From Cohnella algarum (GTDB lineage: Bacteria; Bacillota; Bacilli; Paenibacillales; Paenibacillaceae), in the NCBI RefSeq assembly GCF_016937515.1, contig NZ_JAFHKM010000002.1, positions 5,017,001 through 5,081,000 of the forward strand: a stretch of 64,000 nucleotides of DNA. Direction: 5' to 3'. This document shows, piece after piece, positions 43,583 to 52,990 of this stretch. The translations under genes were made by a program, and so were the position numbers. Position 1 is the first letter of the stretch, and every line of letters starts with the position of its first letter. The notes below the pieces were generated by a model. That model saw nothing but the letters and a program-made list of their open reading frames with translations, made no database searches and was not told the DNA's origin.

Positions 43583-43626
43583 ACGCCCTCCGGTCTCGCT
43601 CTGGCGAGCCGAGAGGGCGTTTTTTT
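43583..43626 (+). terminator. rho-independent terminator
   Basis: ACGCCCTC (43583-43590) pairs with GAGGGCGT (43613-43620) around an inner CTCGC/GCGAG stem, followed by seven Ts. Confidence 0.9.
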
Positions 43627-43638
43627 CGGCTTCATCAT

Positions 43639-43667
43639 TTGACACCGGATCGGACAAACTCTACAAT
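43639..43667 (+). promoter_or_regulatory. sigma-A promoter for the monooxygenase gene
   Basis: TTGACA (43639-43644) and TACAAT (43662-43667), spacer 17 bp, 51 bp before the ATG at 43719. Confidence 0.75.
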
Positions 43668-43718
43668 GAAATCATTGTTAGTTCGATAAACGTCAAACAT
43701 TAGCCGGGGTGAACGAGG

Positions 43719-44735
43719 ATGTCATTGAAGCTCGGAATATTGGATCAGGCGCATATCAGCCAAGGGCGCGACGCTTCGCAAACGCTGCAGGAGACGTCCT
43801 TGCTCGCGCAGGAAGGGGAACGGCTCGGCTACAACCGGTTCTGGGTTACGGAACATCACTCGATGAAGGCGCTCGCCTCCTCCAGTCCCGAAGTGCTGAT
43901 CGCCCACGTCGCCGCGAAAACGGAAACGATCAAAGTCGGTTCCGGCGGCGTCATGCTGTCTCATTACAGCGCCTATAAAGTCGCCGAAAACTTCCGGCTG
44001 CTCGAAGCGCTTTATCCCGGCCGCATCGATTTGGGGCTCGGCCGCGCCCCCGGAGGCATGCCGCTTTCCACGCGGGCGCTTCAGGAGGGCAAGCGGATGG
44101 ATATCGACAACTATCCGACCCAAGTCGAAGATTTGACCGCCTATTTGCACGATGCCTTGCCGAGAGAGCACCGGTTCGCCGGTTTGCTCGCCTCGCCGTC
44201 GGTCGAAACGGCGCCCGAGCTGTGGCTGCTCGGCTCCAGCTACGGCAGCGCGCAAATCGCCGCGGAGCAGGGAACGGCCTATGCTTACGCCCAATTTTTC
44301 GGCGTTCCGGGCAGCGAAGCGTCGCTGCGGATTTACCGCGATTCGTTCAAGCCGTCCATCCTGAACAAGGAGCCGAAGACGCTCGCGGCCGTGCTCGTCA
44401 TCTGCGCCGATACGGACGAAGAAGCCGACAAGCTCGCCACCGGCGCCGATCTGTTCTTCCTGTCGCTGGAGCAAGGGAAGCTGTTGTCCGCTTTCCCGTC
44501 CCTGGAAGCGTCGACGAACTACCCGTACACCGACTACGACCGCGAACGCATTCGTTCCACCCGCGAAAACCGCATCGTCGGTTCTCCGGAAACGGTTAAA
44601 ACCAAACTGCTCGCCATGAGCGAGCGGCTCGGCGTCGACGAGTTTCTGATCGTGACGATGACGCACGACTTCGAAGCCCGGCTTCGCTCCTACCGTCTCG
44701 TCGCCGAAGCGTTCGGCCTCGCCGCTAAAGCCTGA
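43719..44735 (+). CDS. LLM-class flavin-dependent oxidoreductase (luciferase-like, MsnO8-type)
   Basis: A 338-residue bacterial-luciferase-like TIM-barrel protein. LGYNRFWVTEHHSMKALASS and SGGVMLSHYSAYKVAENFRL, then IDLGLGRAPGG, are hallmark segments of the LLM group annotated as MsnO8-like. Such enzymes use reduced flavin and oxygen; substrate unknown. It stands alone with its own promoter and converges on pncB. Terminal LAAKA and overall length are normal. Confidence 0.92.
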   Translation: MSLKLGILDQAHISQGRDASQTLQETSLLAQEGERLGYNRFWVTEHHSMKALASSSPEVLIAHVAAKTETIKVGSGGVMLSHYSAYKVAENFRLLEALYPGRIDLGLGRAPGGMPLSTRALQEGKRMDIDNYPTQVEDLTAYLHDALPREHRFAGLLASPSVETAPELWLLGSSYGSAQIAAEQGTAYAYAQFFGVPGSEASLRIYRDSFKPSILNKEPKTLAAVLVICADTDEEADKLATGADLFFLSLEQGKLLSAFPSLEASTNYPYTDYDRERIRSTRENRIVGSPETVKTKLLAMSERLGVDEFLIVTMTHDFEARLRSYRLVAEAFGLAAKA

Positions 44736-44797
44736 CCCAAGCTGCCGAAGGCTGCTCCGCCGGCAAACGCGCCCGGCGCGGGCAGCCTCGTTTCGTT

Positions 44798-46239
44798 TTA
44801 GAGCCGATGCTCGCGGATCAGCTCCATTTTCCGGTTCCAGACGGCCGGGCTCAAATCCACCGGGTACGGGGCCGGATTCAGCTTGCGCAGCGTCTCCGGC
44901 CAAAATAACGCCAGCTGCCGGCGGTGAAATTCGCGAATGGCGGCAAGGTCCGGGAGCTCGTACAGCTGCGTCCCTCGTTCGAAAATGCGCGTAAGCAACG
45001 GAATCGCTTCGTAGCGCTCGACGGTTTGCCGCATGTACGGGTGCACCGGATCGAACAGCTCGAGCGGTTTCCCCTCGCGCGCATCCGTTTCCCCGACGAA
45101 TGCCACATAGTCGGCCATCGCTTTGCCCGTGCGGGGATCGACGATCCGGCAGACGTCCTTCGCTCCGGGCGTCGACACTTTTTCCGGGTTGCCGGAAATT
45201 TTGATGACCGGCTCCCACTTCCCGTCCCGCTCCCGCGCGACGAGCTTGTAGACGCAGCCGAGCGACGGCTGGTCGGCCGCGGTTATGAGCCGGGTTCCGA
45301 TTCCCCAGCTGTCGATGCGAGCCCCCTGCGCCTTCAGCTCGGCGATCAGATGCTCGTCCAGCTCGTTCGAGGCGACGATCTTCACGTCGCCCAGCCCGGC
45401 TTCGTCGAGCATCGCGCGGGCGGCTTTGGACAAGTACGCCAGATCTCCGCTGTCCAACCGGATCGCGCGCAGCTTTTTGCCTTCGGCCGCCAGCCGCTCC
45501 GCCGTCCGAATCGCGTTCGGGACCCCGCTTTTTAACGTATCGTACGTATCGACAAGCAGCGTCACCTGGTTCGGCAGCGCGGCCGCGAATTTGTCGAACG
45601 CCTCCTGCTCGCTCGCATGATGCTGCACCCACGCATGGGCATGCGTCCCCGATGACGGAATGCCGAACATCATCCCGGCACGCATATTGGACGTGGCGTC
45701 GAACCCGGCGATGTAAGCCGCTCTCGCCCCCACACCGCCGCGTCCGCCTCCTGCGCCCTCCGGCTGCCGAATTCCATGAGCGCATCCCCGGGAGCGGCCA
45801 ATCGGATTCGGGCGGCTTTCGTCGCGACCAGCGTTTGATAGCCGATAAAATTGAGCAGGGCCGTTTCCAGCAATTGGGCTTCGAAAACGGGGGCCTCCAC
45901 CCGAACGAGCGGTTCGTTGGCGAACACGACGGCGCCTTCCTCGGCCGCCCACAAATGGCCGGTAAAGCGAAACGTTCGCAGCAGCTCGAGAAATTCGGGA
46001 TCGTATCCTTCCTCTTGGCTCGCCAAATATGCGATCTCCTCTTCGTTGAAACGCAGACCGTTTATATAGGAAACGAGCCTTTCCAGCCCGGCGAACACGG
46101 CAAACCCGTTGCCGAACGGCAGCTTGCGAAAATACGCTTCGAACGCGACCCGGTCCCGATGGGAGCCGTTGCGCCAGTGCGCGTACATCATATTGATTTG
46201 ATACTTGTCCGTATGAAGCGTCAAGTTTTCCGGTTTCAT
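44798..46239 (-). CDS. pncB: nicotinate phosphoribosyltransferase, frame interrupted at a G5 run
   Basis: Joins nicotinate to PRPP in the NAD salvage pathway. The N-terminal frame (MKPENLTLHTDKYQINMMYA, FEFSRR-like FGSRRAQEADAAVWG) is continued in another frame by ARAAYIAGFDATSNMRAGMM, then RLDSGDLAYLSKAAR, SWGIGTRLITA and YKLVARERDGKW. One base is missing in the C5 run on + (45727-45731); with it the product is 480 residues, the expected length. All phosphoribosyl-binding motifs are intact on the two sides, so the gene is probably functional and the sequence wrong. Confidence 0.9.
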
Positions 46240-46262
46240 AGGCAGCCTCCCGAATTATCGAC

Positions 46263-46291
46263 TTGACATGATACGTTTTGTATCATAAATT
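46263..46291 (+). promoter_or_regulatory. promoter with an inverted repeat filling the spacer
   Basis: TTGACA (46263-46268) and TAAATT (46286-46291) are 17 bp apart, and the whole spacer is an inverted repeat, TGATACGTTTTGTATCA (arms TGATAC/GTATCA; ATGATAC/GTATCAT when one base is added each side). A protein bound here would exclude RNA polymerase. It lies about 60 bp before the XRE gene and in the divergent pncB region. Confidence 0.65.
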
Positions 46292-46352
46292 AGAATAGAA
46301 AACTTGGCGATCCGCCGTCTTAATTTTAAGATGCAAGGAGATCGATGTTCAA

Positions 46353-46691
46353 ATGACCATGGGACACCGCCTGCGGGAGCTAAGGCTGAATCGGAGCCTC
46401 TCGCAAGAAGAAGTGGCGCGGCATATCGGCATTACCCGCTCGGCCTACAGTCATTACGAGATCAACAATCGCCAGCCCGTCTATGAAACGCTGATCAAAC
46501 TAGCCGAATTTTTCGACGTGTCGCTTGACTACATTATTGGCGGAAACCCTTCCTCGCATCCCGAAGACGGGACGCTTTCGGCGGACTCGCAAGAGGTCCT
46601 TCGCTTGCTGAAAAAAATGAACCAGGAGCAGCGCAAGCAATCGATCGGCATGCTGACGGACATGGTCAACAAGGAGCGGGTTAACGGCTGA
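46353..46691 (+). CDS. XRE family transcriptional regulator (SinR/SlrR-like)
   Basis: A 112-residue protein: helix-turn-helix in residues 5-60 (RLRELRLNRSLSQEEVARHI, TRSAYSHYEINNRQPVYETL) and a short helical C-terminus (EVLRLLKKMNQEQRKQSIGM) that may mediate dimerisation. AAGGAG lies 11 bases before the ATG. The preceding promoter contains a palindrome that fits an XRE operator, so autoregulation is likely, and pncB on the other strand could be affected too. Confidence 0.88.
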   Translation: MTMGHRLRELRLNRSLSQEEVARHIGITRSAYSHYEINNRQPVYETLIKLAEFFDVSLDYIIGGNPSSHPEDGTLSADSQEVLRLLKKMNQEQRKQSIGMLTDMVNKERVNG

Positions 46692-46819
46692 AGCCGGCGC
46701 CCGTTGGTTCAGGAATGTTTCCTCTTGAGCGCCAGCGCCCCCGCATAGACGCAGATAAGTCCAAGCAAGTACCCCTCGGCAATATCCGTCGCCTTATGAA
46801 CGGGAAAAATGAAGCCGGC

Positions 46820-48892
46820 TCAGGAAGCCCCTCTCTCCGATAATTTCGCAAGCGGCAAATAAATCCGGAAGACGCAGCCCCCGCCCTCCAGGTTCGCCGC
46901 CGTGATCCGGCCGTCGTGCATTTCGACGATTTCGCGGGCGATGGAAAGCCCGAGGCCGCTTCCGCCGGAAGAAGAATGACGGGATTTGTCGTTTTTGTAA
47001 AACCTTTCGAATATATAAGGCAAATCGTCCGGTTGAATGCCGCTGCCCGTATCCGCGACGCTCAGCACCGCTTCCCGGCGATTGCCGGACAAGCCGAACG
47101 ACAGCGTAATCGTTCCGCCGGCCGGCGTATGGCGAACGGCGTTATAGATCAAATTCGAAAACACGCGGTCCATCCGGTGCTCGTCGATGAAGACCCGCAC
47201 ATGTTCCTCTTCCGCTCCCGCTTCCAAAACGGCGCGAAACTCGAAGCCCTTGTCCTTCAGGTCCAGCTCGTATTCCTCGGTCAGCCGCTTATGCCAATGC
47301 GCAAGCCGGACGGGCCCGTAGGACATGCGCGCCTTCCGCGCTTCGAGCATCGAGAGCTCGAACAAATCGTGAATCAAATTGCTGAGACCTTCCACTTTGG
47401 ACAGCATCGAGCGGACGATTTTGTCTTTTTGCTTTTCTTCGGTGATGATTCCGTCCCGCAGCGCCTCCAAATACCCTTGAAGCAGCGTGATCGGCGTCCG
47501 CAGATCGTGGGAAATGTTGCTGATCAGCCGTCTGCGCGACAGTTCCAGCCGCTCCAAATCCCGGTACGAGCTTTCAAGCTGCTCGGTCCGCTCGGCGATT
47601 CGTTCCTCAAGCCGATTGTTCCATTCGCGGAGTTCGAAAGACATCTGCTCCGCCCGCACGTAGGTGCGCGACAACCGAAGCGAAATGCTGAACGAGTTCA
47701 TCATGATCAGAAACAGCAGTCCGAAGGAAACCAAATCGAGCGAGCGCCAAAAACCGTTGTAAATCAGAATATCGTTCAAAATCGTGGCGAGAAGCCCGGC
47801 GACGCCGACCAAAGACAGCCATGCGCCTTCCCGCCGGCGTATGCCCGCCGCGACGAGCGCGGCAATCGTCGCGATCGTGAGCACAATGACGTAGCCTTGA
47901 TACACCCATATGAAGGAGCTGGACTGCAAAACGGGCAACAGCCATGTACCGATCGTAAGGCCGATGCCGACAACCGACGATGCGGCCCACAATTTTCGGG
48001 AAATTTCCTGTTCGTACATTTTTTGATAGTACATGAATCCGAACAGTCCGCTGAGCACGAACGAGGAATATTCCAGTTTCGCGGCAAGCGTCCAGGTCAA
48101 GCCGAAACCGGCCTCCAGCAGCATCCCTTGGCCGATGACGCTCATTCTCAAAGCGACGAACAGGCAGAGCAGCGCGAAATAAAGGTTGGCCGTCTCCCTT
48201 GCCCGAAGAACGAACAAGCCGAGATGGTACAGCCCTATCATGAGCAGCGAGCCGAACACGATCCACTCCTGGGCGTCCTGTTTAAACTCGAACCGGTGGA
48301 TTTGCGCCGCCGTGCCCATGACGAGCTCTGAGCGGATTCCGCCCTTCCGGTGATGGAAATTCGCCACTTCCAGCGTCAGTTCGGTTTTTTCGCCCTTGCT
48401 GTTGAAATAGATCGACGTCGGGAGCTGATACGGAACGGTCGATTCGGAGCCGGATTCCGGCCGTCCCCGTTCGGCGAACAGCTTGCCGTCGACGAACAGC
48501 CGCATCGAAGTCGAAAGGTTCGGCAGCCGGATCGCGACCATGCCCATTTTCGGCGGATGGAGGATCGTCAGCCGGTAAACGCCCTTCCCCCGATCGTCGA
48601 TTTTCAATCCGTTTTCGAGCGTTACCCCGCCCCATGTTCCCGGCACTTTAATGAACGACGGCTCCGGCTGCTCCCCTCGCGTTAGCCAGGAAAAAGCCCA
48701 TTCCCCGTTCAACGGCAGCGCTCCGTCCGATTCGAACGACCAGTTTCTCAGGTCGAGAACGCCGTTCTCCGCGAGCGGCTCTCCCTTTCCCGCCCGGTCA
48801 CCGCAGCCGCCCGCCAGCAGCAAACCGGCGACCATCAGGATAAAAACGGCAAGCTTTGTTGCCGGCATCTGTCGAACGTTCAACCCCTTCAT
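46820..48892 (-). CDS. 7TMR-DISM-type sensor histidine kinase with lipobox
   Basis: A 690-residue kinase. The ATG at 48892 (GAGAGGGAAG before it) opens a signal peptide ending GGC (Cys30, possibly lipid-modified). An extracellular beta-sandwich follows (residues 40-200, GEWAFSWLTRGEQPEPSFIK), then about seven transmembrane helices (210-400), a coiled coil (RLEERIAERTEQLESSYRDL), the phosphoacceptor His in ISNISHDLRTPIT, and a HATPase with NLIYNAVRHTPAGGTI, DTGSGIQPDDLP and GGSGLGLSIAREIVE. It is divergent from its probable response regulator (49015). The sensed compound is likely extracellular and carbohydrate- or envelope-related. Confidence 0.9.
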   Translation of the reverse strand: MKGLNVRQMPATKLAVFILMVAGLLLAGGCGDRAGKGEPLAENGVLDLRNWSFESDGALPLNGEWAFSWLTRGEQPEPSFIKVPGTWGGVTLENGLKIDDRGKGVYRLTILHPPKMGMVAIRLPNLSTSMRLFVDGKLFAERGRPESGSESTVPYQLPTSIYFNSKGEKTELTLEVANFHHRKGGIRSELVMGTAAQIHRFEFKQDAQEWIVFGSLLMIGLYHLGLFVLRARETANLYFALLCLFVALRMSVIGQGMLLEAGFGLTWTLAAKLEYSSFVLSGLFGFMYYQKMYEQEISRKLWAASSVVGIGLTIGTWLLPVLQSSSFIWVYQGYVIVLTIATIAALVAAGIRRREGAWLSLVGVAGLLATILNDILIYNGFWRSLDLVSFGLLFLIMMNSFSISLRLSRTYVRAEQMSFELREWNNRLEERIAERTEQLESSYRDLERLELSRRRLISNISHDLRTPITLLQGYLEALRDGIITEEKQKDKIVRSMLSKVEGLSNLIHDLFELSMLEARKARMSYGPVRLAHWHKRLTEEYELDLKDKGFEFRAVLEAGAEEEHVRVFIDEHRMDRVFSNLIYNAVRHTPAGGTITLSFGLSGNRREAVLSVADTGSGIQPDDLPYIFERFYKNDKSRHSSSGGSGLGLSIAREIVEMHDGRITAANLEGGGCVFRIYLPLAKLSERGAS

Positions 48893-49014
48893 CTTCCCTC
48901 TCCCGAATAACAAGAACTTAACTCATGGTAATCGCGCATTGATTCTCCGTCAACGCTTTAAGTATAATAAATTTCGTATCGTTGCCCAGATGGGGGCGAA
49001 TGGAGGAGAAGCAA

Positions 49015-49728
49015 GTGAGCGGGACAAGCGCCGAAATCCTTGTCGTCGACGACGAGGTCGAAATAACCGAACTGATTTCGCTGTATTTGGAGCGGGAAGG
49101 TTATGCCGTCCATTCGACGGATCGCGGCGATGAAGCCATTCGAATCGCGGAATCGATTTTTCCGGATTTGATCATATTGGACGTTTCCCTCGGGGAACCC
49201 GACGGGATCGAAGTTTGCCGAACGCTCAGGGGCGGGCCTTGCGCTCATGTCCCGATTTTGTTTTTAAGCTGCAAAAGCGAAGACGCCGATATCGTGCACG
49301 GCTTGTCCGAGGGCGGGGACGACTACATCACCAAGCCGTTCAGCCCGAGCCAGCTCGTCGCCCGCGTGAAAGCCCATATCCGTCGCAGAAGAATGCGCGA
49401 GAAACTGCCGGAGCCGACGCCGATGTCGCTCGTTTTCGGGGACCTGGCCATCGACTTGCAGCGGTTGGAAGTCAAGCTCGCCGGGGACGTGATTCCCCTT
49501 TCCGTCAAGGAATTCGAGCTGCTTACGGTGCTGGCGCGGCAGCCGGATCGCGTATTTCCGCTGGACGAATTGTACCGGATCGTCTGGCATACCGACAGCA
49601 TCGGGGACACGAGGACGCTGATGGTCCACATCAGCAACCTCCGCAAAAAAATCGAAGCCGACCCGTCGAATCCGGCATTCATTCAAACGGTGCGGGGCTT
49701 CGGCTACCGATTTAACTACAATCGATAA
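49015..49728 (+). CDS. OmpR/PhoB family response regulator
   Basis: A 237-residue regulator: receiver domain with acidic pocket EILVVDDE, phospho-Asp in LIILDVSLGEPDG, and KPFSPSQLVARV lysine; then a winged-helix domain (IPLSVKEFELLTVLARQPDR, HISNLRKKIEADPSNPAFIQ, RGFGYRF). GTG at 49015 is chosen because GGAGGAG ends six bases before it; ATGs at 48982 and 49000 are poorer. It is divergent from the 7TMR-DISM-like kinase, 120 bp apart, and the pair most likely works as a two-component system. The RNA-methyltransferase gene follows after 21 nt. Confidence 0.92.
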   Translation: MSGTSAEILVVDDEVEITELISLYLEREGYAVHSTDRGDEAIRIAESIFPDLIILDVSLGEPDGIEVCRTLRGGPCAHVPILFLSCKSEDADIVHGLSEGGDDYITKPFSPSQLVARVKAHIRRRRMREKLPEPTPMSLVFGDLAIDLQRLEVKLAGDVIPLSVKEFELLTVLARQPDRVFPLDELYRIVWHTDSIGDTRTLMVHISNLRKKIEADPSNPAFIQTVRGFGYRFNYNR

Positions 49729-49749
49729 GAAAAGGAAGTCTACGAAAAC

Positions 49750-50619
49750 ATGCGGATAACGAAGGATTGGCAGGATTACGAGCTTTTGGACATGGGCGGC
49801 GGGGAAAAGCTGGAGCGCTGGGGCGAATTCGTGCTTCGCCGCCCCGACCCCCAGATCATCTGGCCCTTGGAGAAGGAAACGGCCGAGTGGCGCAACGCCG
49901 ACGGACATTATTTCCGCAACTCCTCCGGCGGCGGGCAATGGCAGTTCCGCAAGACGCTCCCGGAAAAATGGACGATCGGCTACGGCCCGCTGAAGTTCCA
50001 CATTCGGCCGACCAACTTCAAGCATACCGGCCTGTTTCCGGAGCAGGCGGTCAATTGGAAATGGATCATGGACCGGATCGCTTCGGCGAACCGCCCGATC
50101 CGCGTGCTGAATCTGTTCGCTTACACCGGCGGCGCGACCGTAGCCGCGGCAGCGGCCGGCGCGGAAGTGTGCCATGTCGACGCGGCGAAGGGGATGGTTC
50201 AGTGGGCCAAGGAGAATGCCCAGCTGTCCGGCCTCGGCGACGCTCCCGTCCGCTACATAACGGACGACGTGTTCAAATTCGTCCAGCGCGAGGAGCGCCG
50301 GGGACGGAAGTACGACGCGATCGTTATGGATCCGCCTTCTTACGGGAGGGGCCCGAACGGCGAAATGTGGAAGCTGGAAGACAGCCTGTATCCGTTTCTC
50401 CATTCGTGCCGGTCGATTTTGTCGGACAACCCGTTGTTCGTTTTAATCAACTCGTATACGACCGGCATATCCCCTACCGTCCTGCATAACCTTTTGCATA
50501 TGGCGATCGGCGGCAAATACGGCGGAAAGCTGGACTGCGGCGAAATCGGCCTGCCGGCCACCCGCAGCGGACTAACGCTGCCTTGCGGAATTTACGGCCG
50601 CTGGGAAAGCGGCGAATAA
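49750..50619 (+). CDS. SAM-dependent methyltransferase, RlmI/RlmK-like
   Basis: A 289-residue class I methyltransferase. SAM-binding motif I is VLNLFAYTGGATVAAAAAGA, followed by CHVDAAKGMVQWAKENAQLS and the catalytic-type KYDAIVMDPPSYGRG. The domain resembles the methyltransferase half of RlmI-type 23S rRNA m5C enzymes but without a PUA domain, so the substrate is uncertain. The N-terminal part (LERWGEFVLRRPDPQIIWPL) is a short beta domain typical of this subgroup. It is co-directional with the response regulator upstream. Confidence 0.88.
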   Translation: MRITKDWQDYELLDMGGGEKLERWGEFVLRRPDPQIIWPLEKETAEWRNADGHYFRNSSGGGQWQFRKTLPEKWTIGYGPLKFHIRPTNFKHTGLFPEQAVNWKWIMDRIASANRPIRVLNLFAYTGGATVAAAAAGAEVCHVDAAKGMVQWAKENAQLSGLGDAPVRYITDDVFKFVQREERRGRKYDAIVMDPPSYGRGPNGEMWKLEDSLYPFLHSCRSILSDNPLFVLINSYTTGISPTVLHNLLHMAIGGKYGGKLDCGEIGLPATRSGLTLPCGIYGRWESGE

Positions 50620-50651
50620 AGCGGATCGGCTACGGGAGAGGAGTCCGAACG

Positions 50652-52001
50652 TTGCGAAATCGCATATTGCAGGTTGCCGCTTTGCTTTTCATGGCGCTGA
50701 CGCTGGCCGCATGCGCGGGCTTGCGTCCGGCGTCGAATCCGCCGGACGCCCCCGCGGGATCCCCTTCGGCGTCCGCCCGACCGAGCGCATCCCCGACGGC
50801 TGCGGGCGCTTCGGCTTCGGCATCGCCGGGCTTCGCGGAAACGGCGCCGTCCGCCCCGTCCCCTTCGGGGACCTTCGGTGGCGAAGACGGCGGAACAACC
50901 GGCGAGCCCCCGCCGCCCGAGAAAGCGCCCGCCGCGACGGAAGCGAAGCTCGTGGCCGTCGGGGACGTTATGGTGCACAGTCCCCAGCTGCCGGCCTATT
51001 ACGACGCTTCGACGGACGCGTACGACTTCACGCCCTGGTTCCGCGAGGTCAAGCCGCTGCTGTCCTCCGGCGATTGGACGATCGCCAACCTGGAGACCCC
51101 GCTTGCCGGAGCGGATTTGAACTATTCGGGCTATCCCCGTTTCAACGCGCCCGAGGAGCTTGCGGACGCCCTTGTCGACGCGGGCGTGCAAATCGTGTCC
51201 ACGGCCAACAACCATACGCTTGACCGGGGCTTTGCCGGCCTGATGCGCACGCTGCAGAACGTTCGGCAGGCGGGGCTTATCCCGGTCGGCACGGCCGAAT
51301 CCGCCTGGGCGTCCCGGCAACCCGTCATCGTCGAGCGCAATGGCATCCGGCTCGGGTTTCTGTCCTACACGTACGGGACGAACGGCATCCCGATTCCGAA
51401 GGATAAGCCTTACGCCGTCAACCTGATCTCGGAGGAGGCGATCGCCGAAGGCATCGATAAGCTCCGAGCCGAAGGGGCGGATGCGATCGCGGTCTCGCTC
51501 CACTTCGGCAACGAGTATCAACGGCAGCCGAGCGACGAGCAGCGAAGCATCGCCCGCGCGGCCATCGAGGCCGGGGCCGACATCGTGCTCGGCTCCCATC
51601 CGCACGTCGTCCAGCCGTACGAGACGATCGAAGTTCCGGACGCAAGCCGCGCGGACGGCACGCGGCGCGGCCTGATCGTCTATTCGATGGGCAACTTCAT
51701 CTCGAACCAAACCGGCGACTGGAAAGACGTCGGCGTCATCATGGAAATATCCCTGAAAAAAACGAAAGCCCCGGACGGCACGGCCGTCACGGAGCTGAAC
51801 GGCGTCATAGCGACGCCGACATGGGTGCTGATTCGCAAAACCGGCAAACAGCAGCTGAAAACGTACACCATCGTTCCCTTGGAGCAAACGCTTGCCGCCA
51901 AAAGCACGAAGCGGTGGAGCGCCGCGGAATACGCCCGGATGGAGCAGCTGCTGACGGGAATCCGAAAGCTGCTGCCCGCAGCCGGCGACGAAGCCGGCTA
52001 A
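50652..52001 (+). CDS. CapA family lipoprotein (poly-gamma-glutamate synthesis-like phosphoesterase)
   Basis: A 449-residue lipoprotein. TTG at 50652 with GAGAGGAG eight bases upstream gives a signal peptide ending LTLAAC (Cys21). A low-complexity Ser/Ala/Pro linker (residues 25-95) is followed by a calcineurin-like CapA domain: LVAVGDVMVHSPQL, NLETPLAG, STANNHTLDRG, SLHFGNEYQR, LGSHPHVVQP and YSMGNFISNQ. These His/Asp residues form the metal site. The domain occurs in CapA, which is required for poly-gamma-glutamate capsule, and in unrelated surface proteins; no cap genes are near, so the substrate is open. Confidence 0.9.
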   Translation: MRNRILQVAALLFMALTLAACAGLRPASNPPDAPAGSPSASARPSASPTAAGASASASPGFAETAPSAPSPSGTFGGEDGGTTGEPPPPEKAPAATEAKLVAVGDVMVHSPQLPAYYDASTDAYDFTPWFREVKPLLSSGDWTIANLETPLAGADLNYSGYPRFNAPEELADALVDAGVQIVSTANNHTLDRGFAGLMRTLQNVRQAGLIPVGTAESAWASRQPVIVERNGIRLGFLSYTYGTNGIPIPKDKPYAVNLISEEAIAEGIDKLRAEGADAIAVSLHFGNEYQRQPSDEQRSIARAAIEAGADIVLGSHPHVVQPYETIEVPDASRADGTRRGLIVYSMGNFISNQTGDWKDVGVIMEISLKKTKAPDGTAVTELNGVIATPTWVLIRKTGKQQLKTYTIVPLEQTLAAKSTKRWSAAEYARMEQLLTGIRKLLPAAGDEAG

Positions 52002-52017
52002 ACGGCGCCCCCGGCTG

Positions 52018-52551
52018 TCAGAGCGCGATTTTCTCGGCGCCGCGCTCCTCCCTGCCCCGCTTCCGCTCCTCCGCGGAAGCGGCGGCGGCTTCGCCGCCGC
52101 TCTCCTTCTCTCCGCCGCGCTCCGCCGCGGCCGCCTGTTCCCTCGTTCCGGCCACTTTTCCGATCAAGTACACGAGCAGCTGGCGATTGTGCGCCGACAG
52201 CCGTCCGAGCGAACGGTCGACGATTTCGCTGCGCACTTTGAGCCCCCGCTCCACCTCGTCACGTCCGACCTCGGTCATGCTGACCCATACGATCCGCCGA
52301 TCCTGCTCGTCGCGAACGCGCCGCACCAGCCCGTTGCGTTCCATCCGGTCCAGCAGCGTCGTCACGGCGGCCGGCGTCGTCTCCAGGTGCGGCAGCAGCT
52401 CCGAAGGCTTCATCGGCTCGTGCGCCTGCAGCAGTTCCAGAACCTGCAGCTGTCCCGCCGTGAGGTGCGGGGCCAGCTCCGTCTCCATCTGGTGATGCCA
52501 ATCTTTCGTGAGCTTCGTCCAGCTTCTCACAAATTCCGCTGCCATCTCCAT
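52018..52551 (-). CDS. MarR family transcriptional regulator
   Basis: A 177-residue winged-helix regulator: TAGQLQVLELLQAHEPMKPS, ELLPHLETTPAAVTTLLDRM and the wing GLVRRVRDEQDRRIVWV. A 40-residue Glu/Ala/Lys-rich C-terminal tail (AAAAERGGEKESGGEAAAA) extends past the usual dimerisation helices. It converges on the CapA-like gene. Likely controls a drug- or stress-response gene elsewhere; the minus-strand TATAAT near 52596 may be its promoter. Confidence 0.9.
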   Translation of the reverse strand: MEMAAEFVRSWTKLTKDWHHQMETELAPHLTAGQLQVLELLQAHEPMKPSELLPHLETTPAAVTTLLDRMERNGLVRRVRDEQDRRIVWVSMTEVGRDEVERGLKVRSEIVDRSLGRLSAHNRQLLVYLIGKVAGTREQAAAAERGGEKESGGEAAAASAEERKRGREERGAEKIAL

Positions 52552-52751
52552 CTCCTCCCACTCTCCTTTTCCCGAACGTTGCTTCTCTTTATATTATACG
52601 GGTTTCTCATGTCGAAAGATAGATTAACGCAATTAATGATTTACGACCTAAATCGCGGGAAACGGTGTCATTGCGACATGTCCCGACATATGCTAGTTAT
52701 AGAGCTTGCGGAACAATCGGTTATTTTGGACAATCGGAAGGAGGCAAATAT

Positions 52752-52928
52752 ATGGGTTCGTCCGAGGAAAAAATACGGATGATCGGGCTGATGGCGAAGG
52801 AAGCCGGGCTCGTCGACGACCCCGCTTGGCTGCAGCGGCTGGAGGAGCCGGTGCCCTTGTGGGTCGTATTGGACATTTTGCTGCGTTGGATCGACCGTTC
52901 GGAATCGAAAGACGGACCGTACGATTGA
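52752..52928 (+). CDS. 58-residue hypothetical protein
   Basis: ATG at 52752 is preceded by GGAAGGAGG (about 9 nt away), a strong ribosome site, so the frame is likely translated although the longer reading from 52665 is not. The product (MGSSEEKIRMIGLMAKEAGL, then EPVPLWVVLDILLRWIDR) is acidic and helical with no recognised domain. It lies between the divergent MarR gene and parC and ends within a hairpin that may serve as terminator. Confidence 0.6.
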   Translation: MGSSEEKIRMIGLMAKEAGLVDDPAWLQRLEEPVPLWVVLDILLRWIDRSESKDGPYD

Positions 52929-52937
52929 CGGTCCGTC
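52911..52937. terminator. bidirectional hairpin between small gene and parC
   Basis: GACGGACCGT (52911-52920) pairs perfectly with ACGGTCCGTC (52928-52937), a 10-bp stem with a 7-nt loop. On the minus strand TTTCGATT follows, on the plus strand TTCGCTTG, so T runs are weak; it could terminate parC and the small gene. Confidence 0.6.
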
Positions 52938-52990
52938 TTCGCTTGTTCGCTTATGTCGAGTTGGCCGGTTTCGGCCCAAAATCGCGGGGA

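Noticed and set aside
46692..46819. In-frame sequence after the kinase stop encoding a membrane-like stretch (EGYLLGLICVYAGALALKRK)
   Set aside because: No start codon and only about 36 codons; could be a remnant of a small membrane protein, but evidence is too thin to list as a gene.
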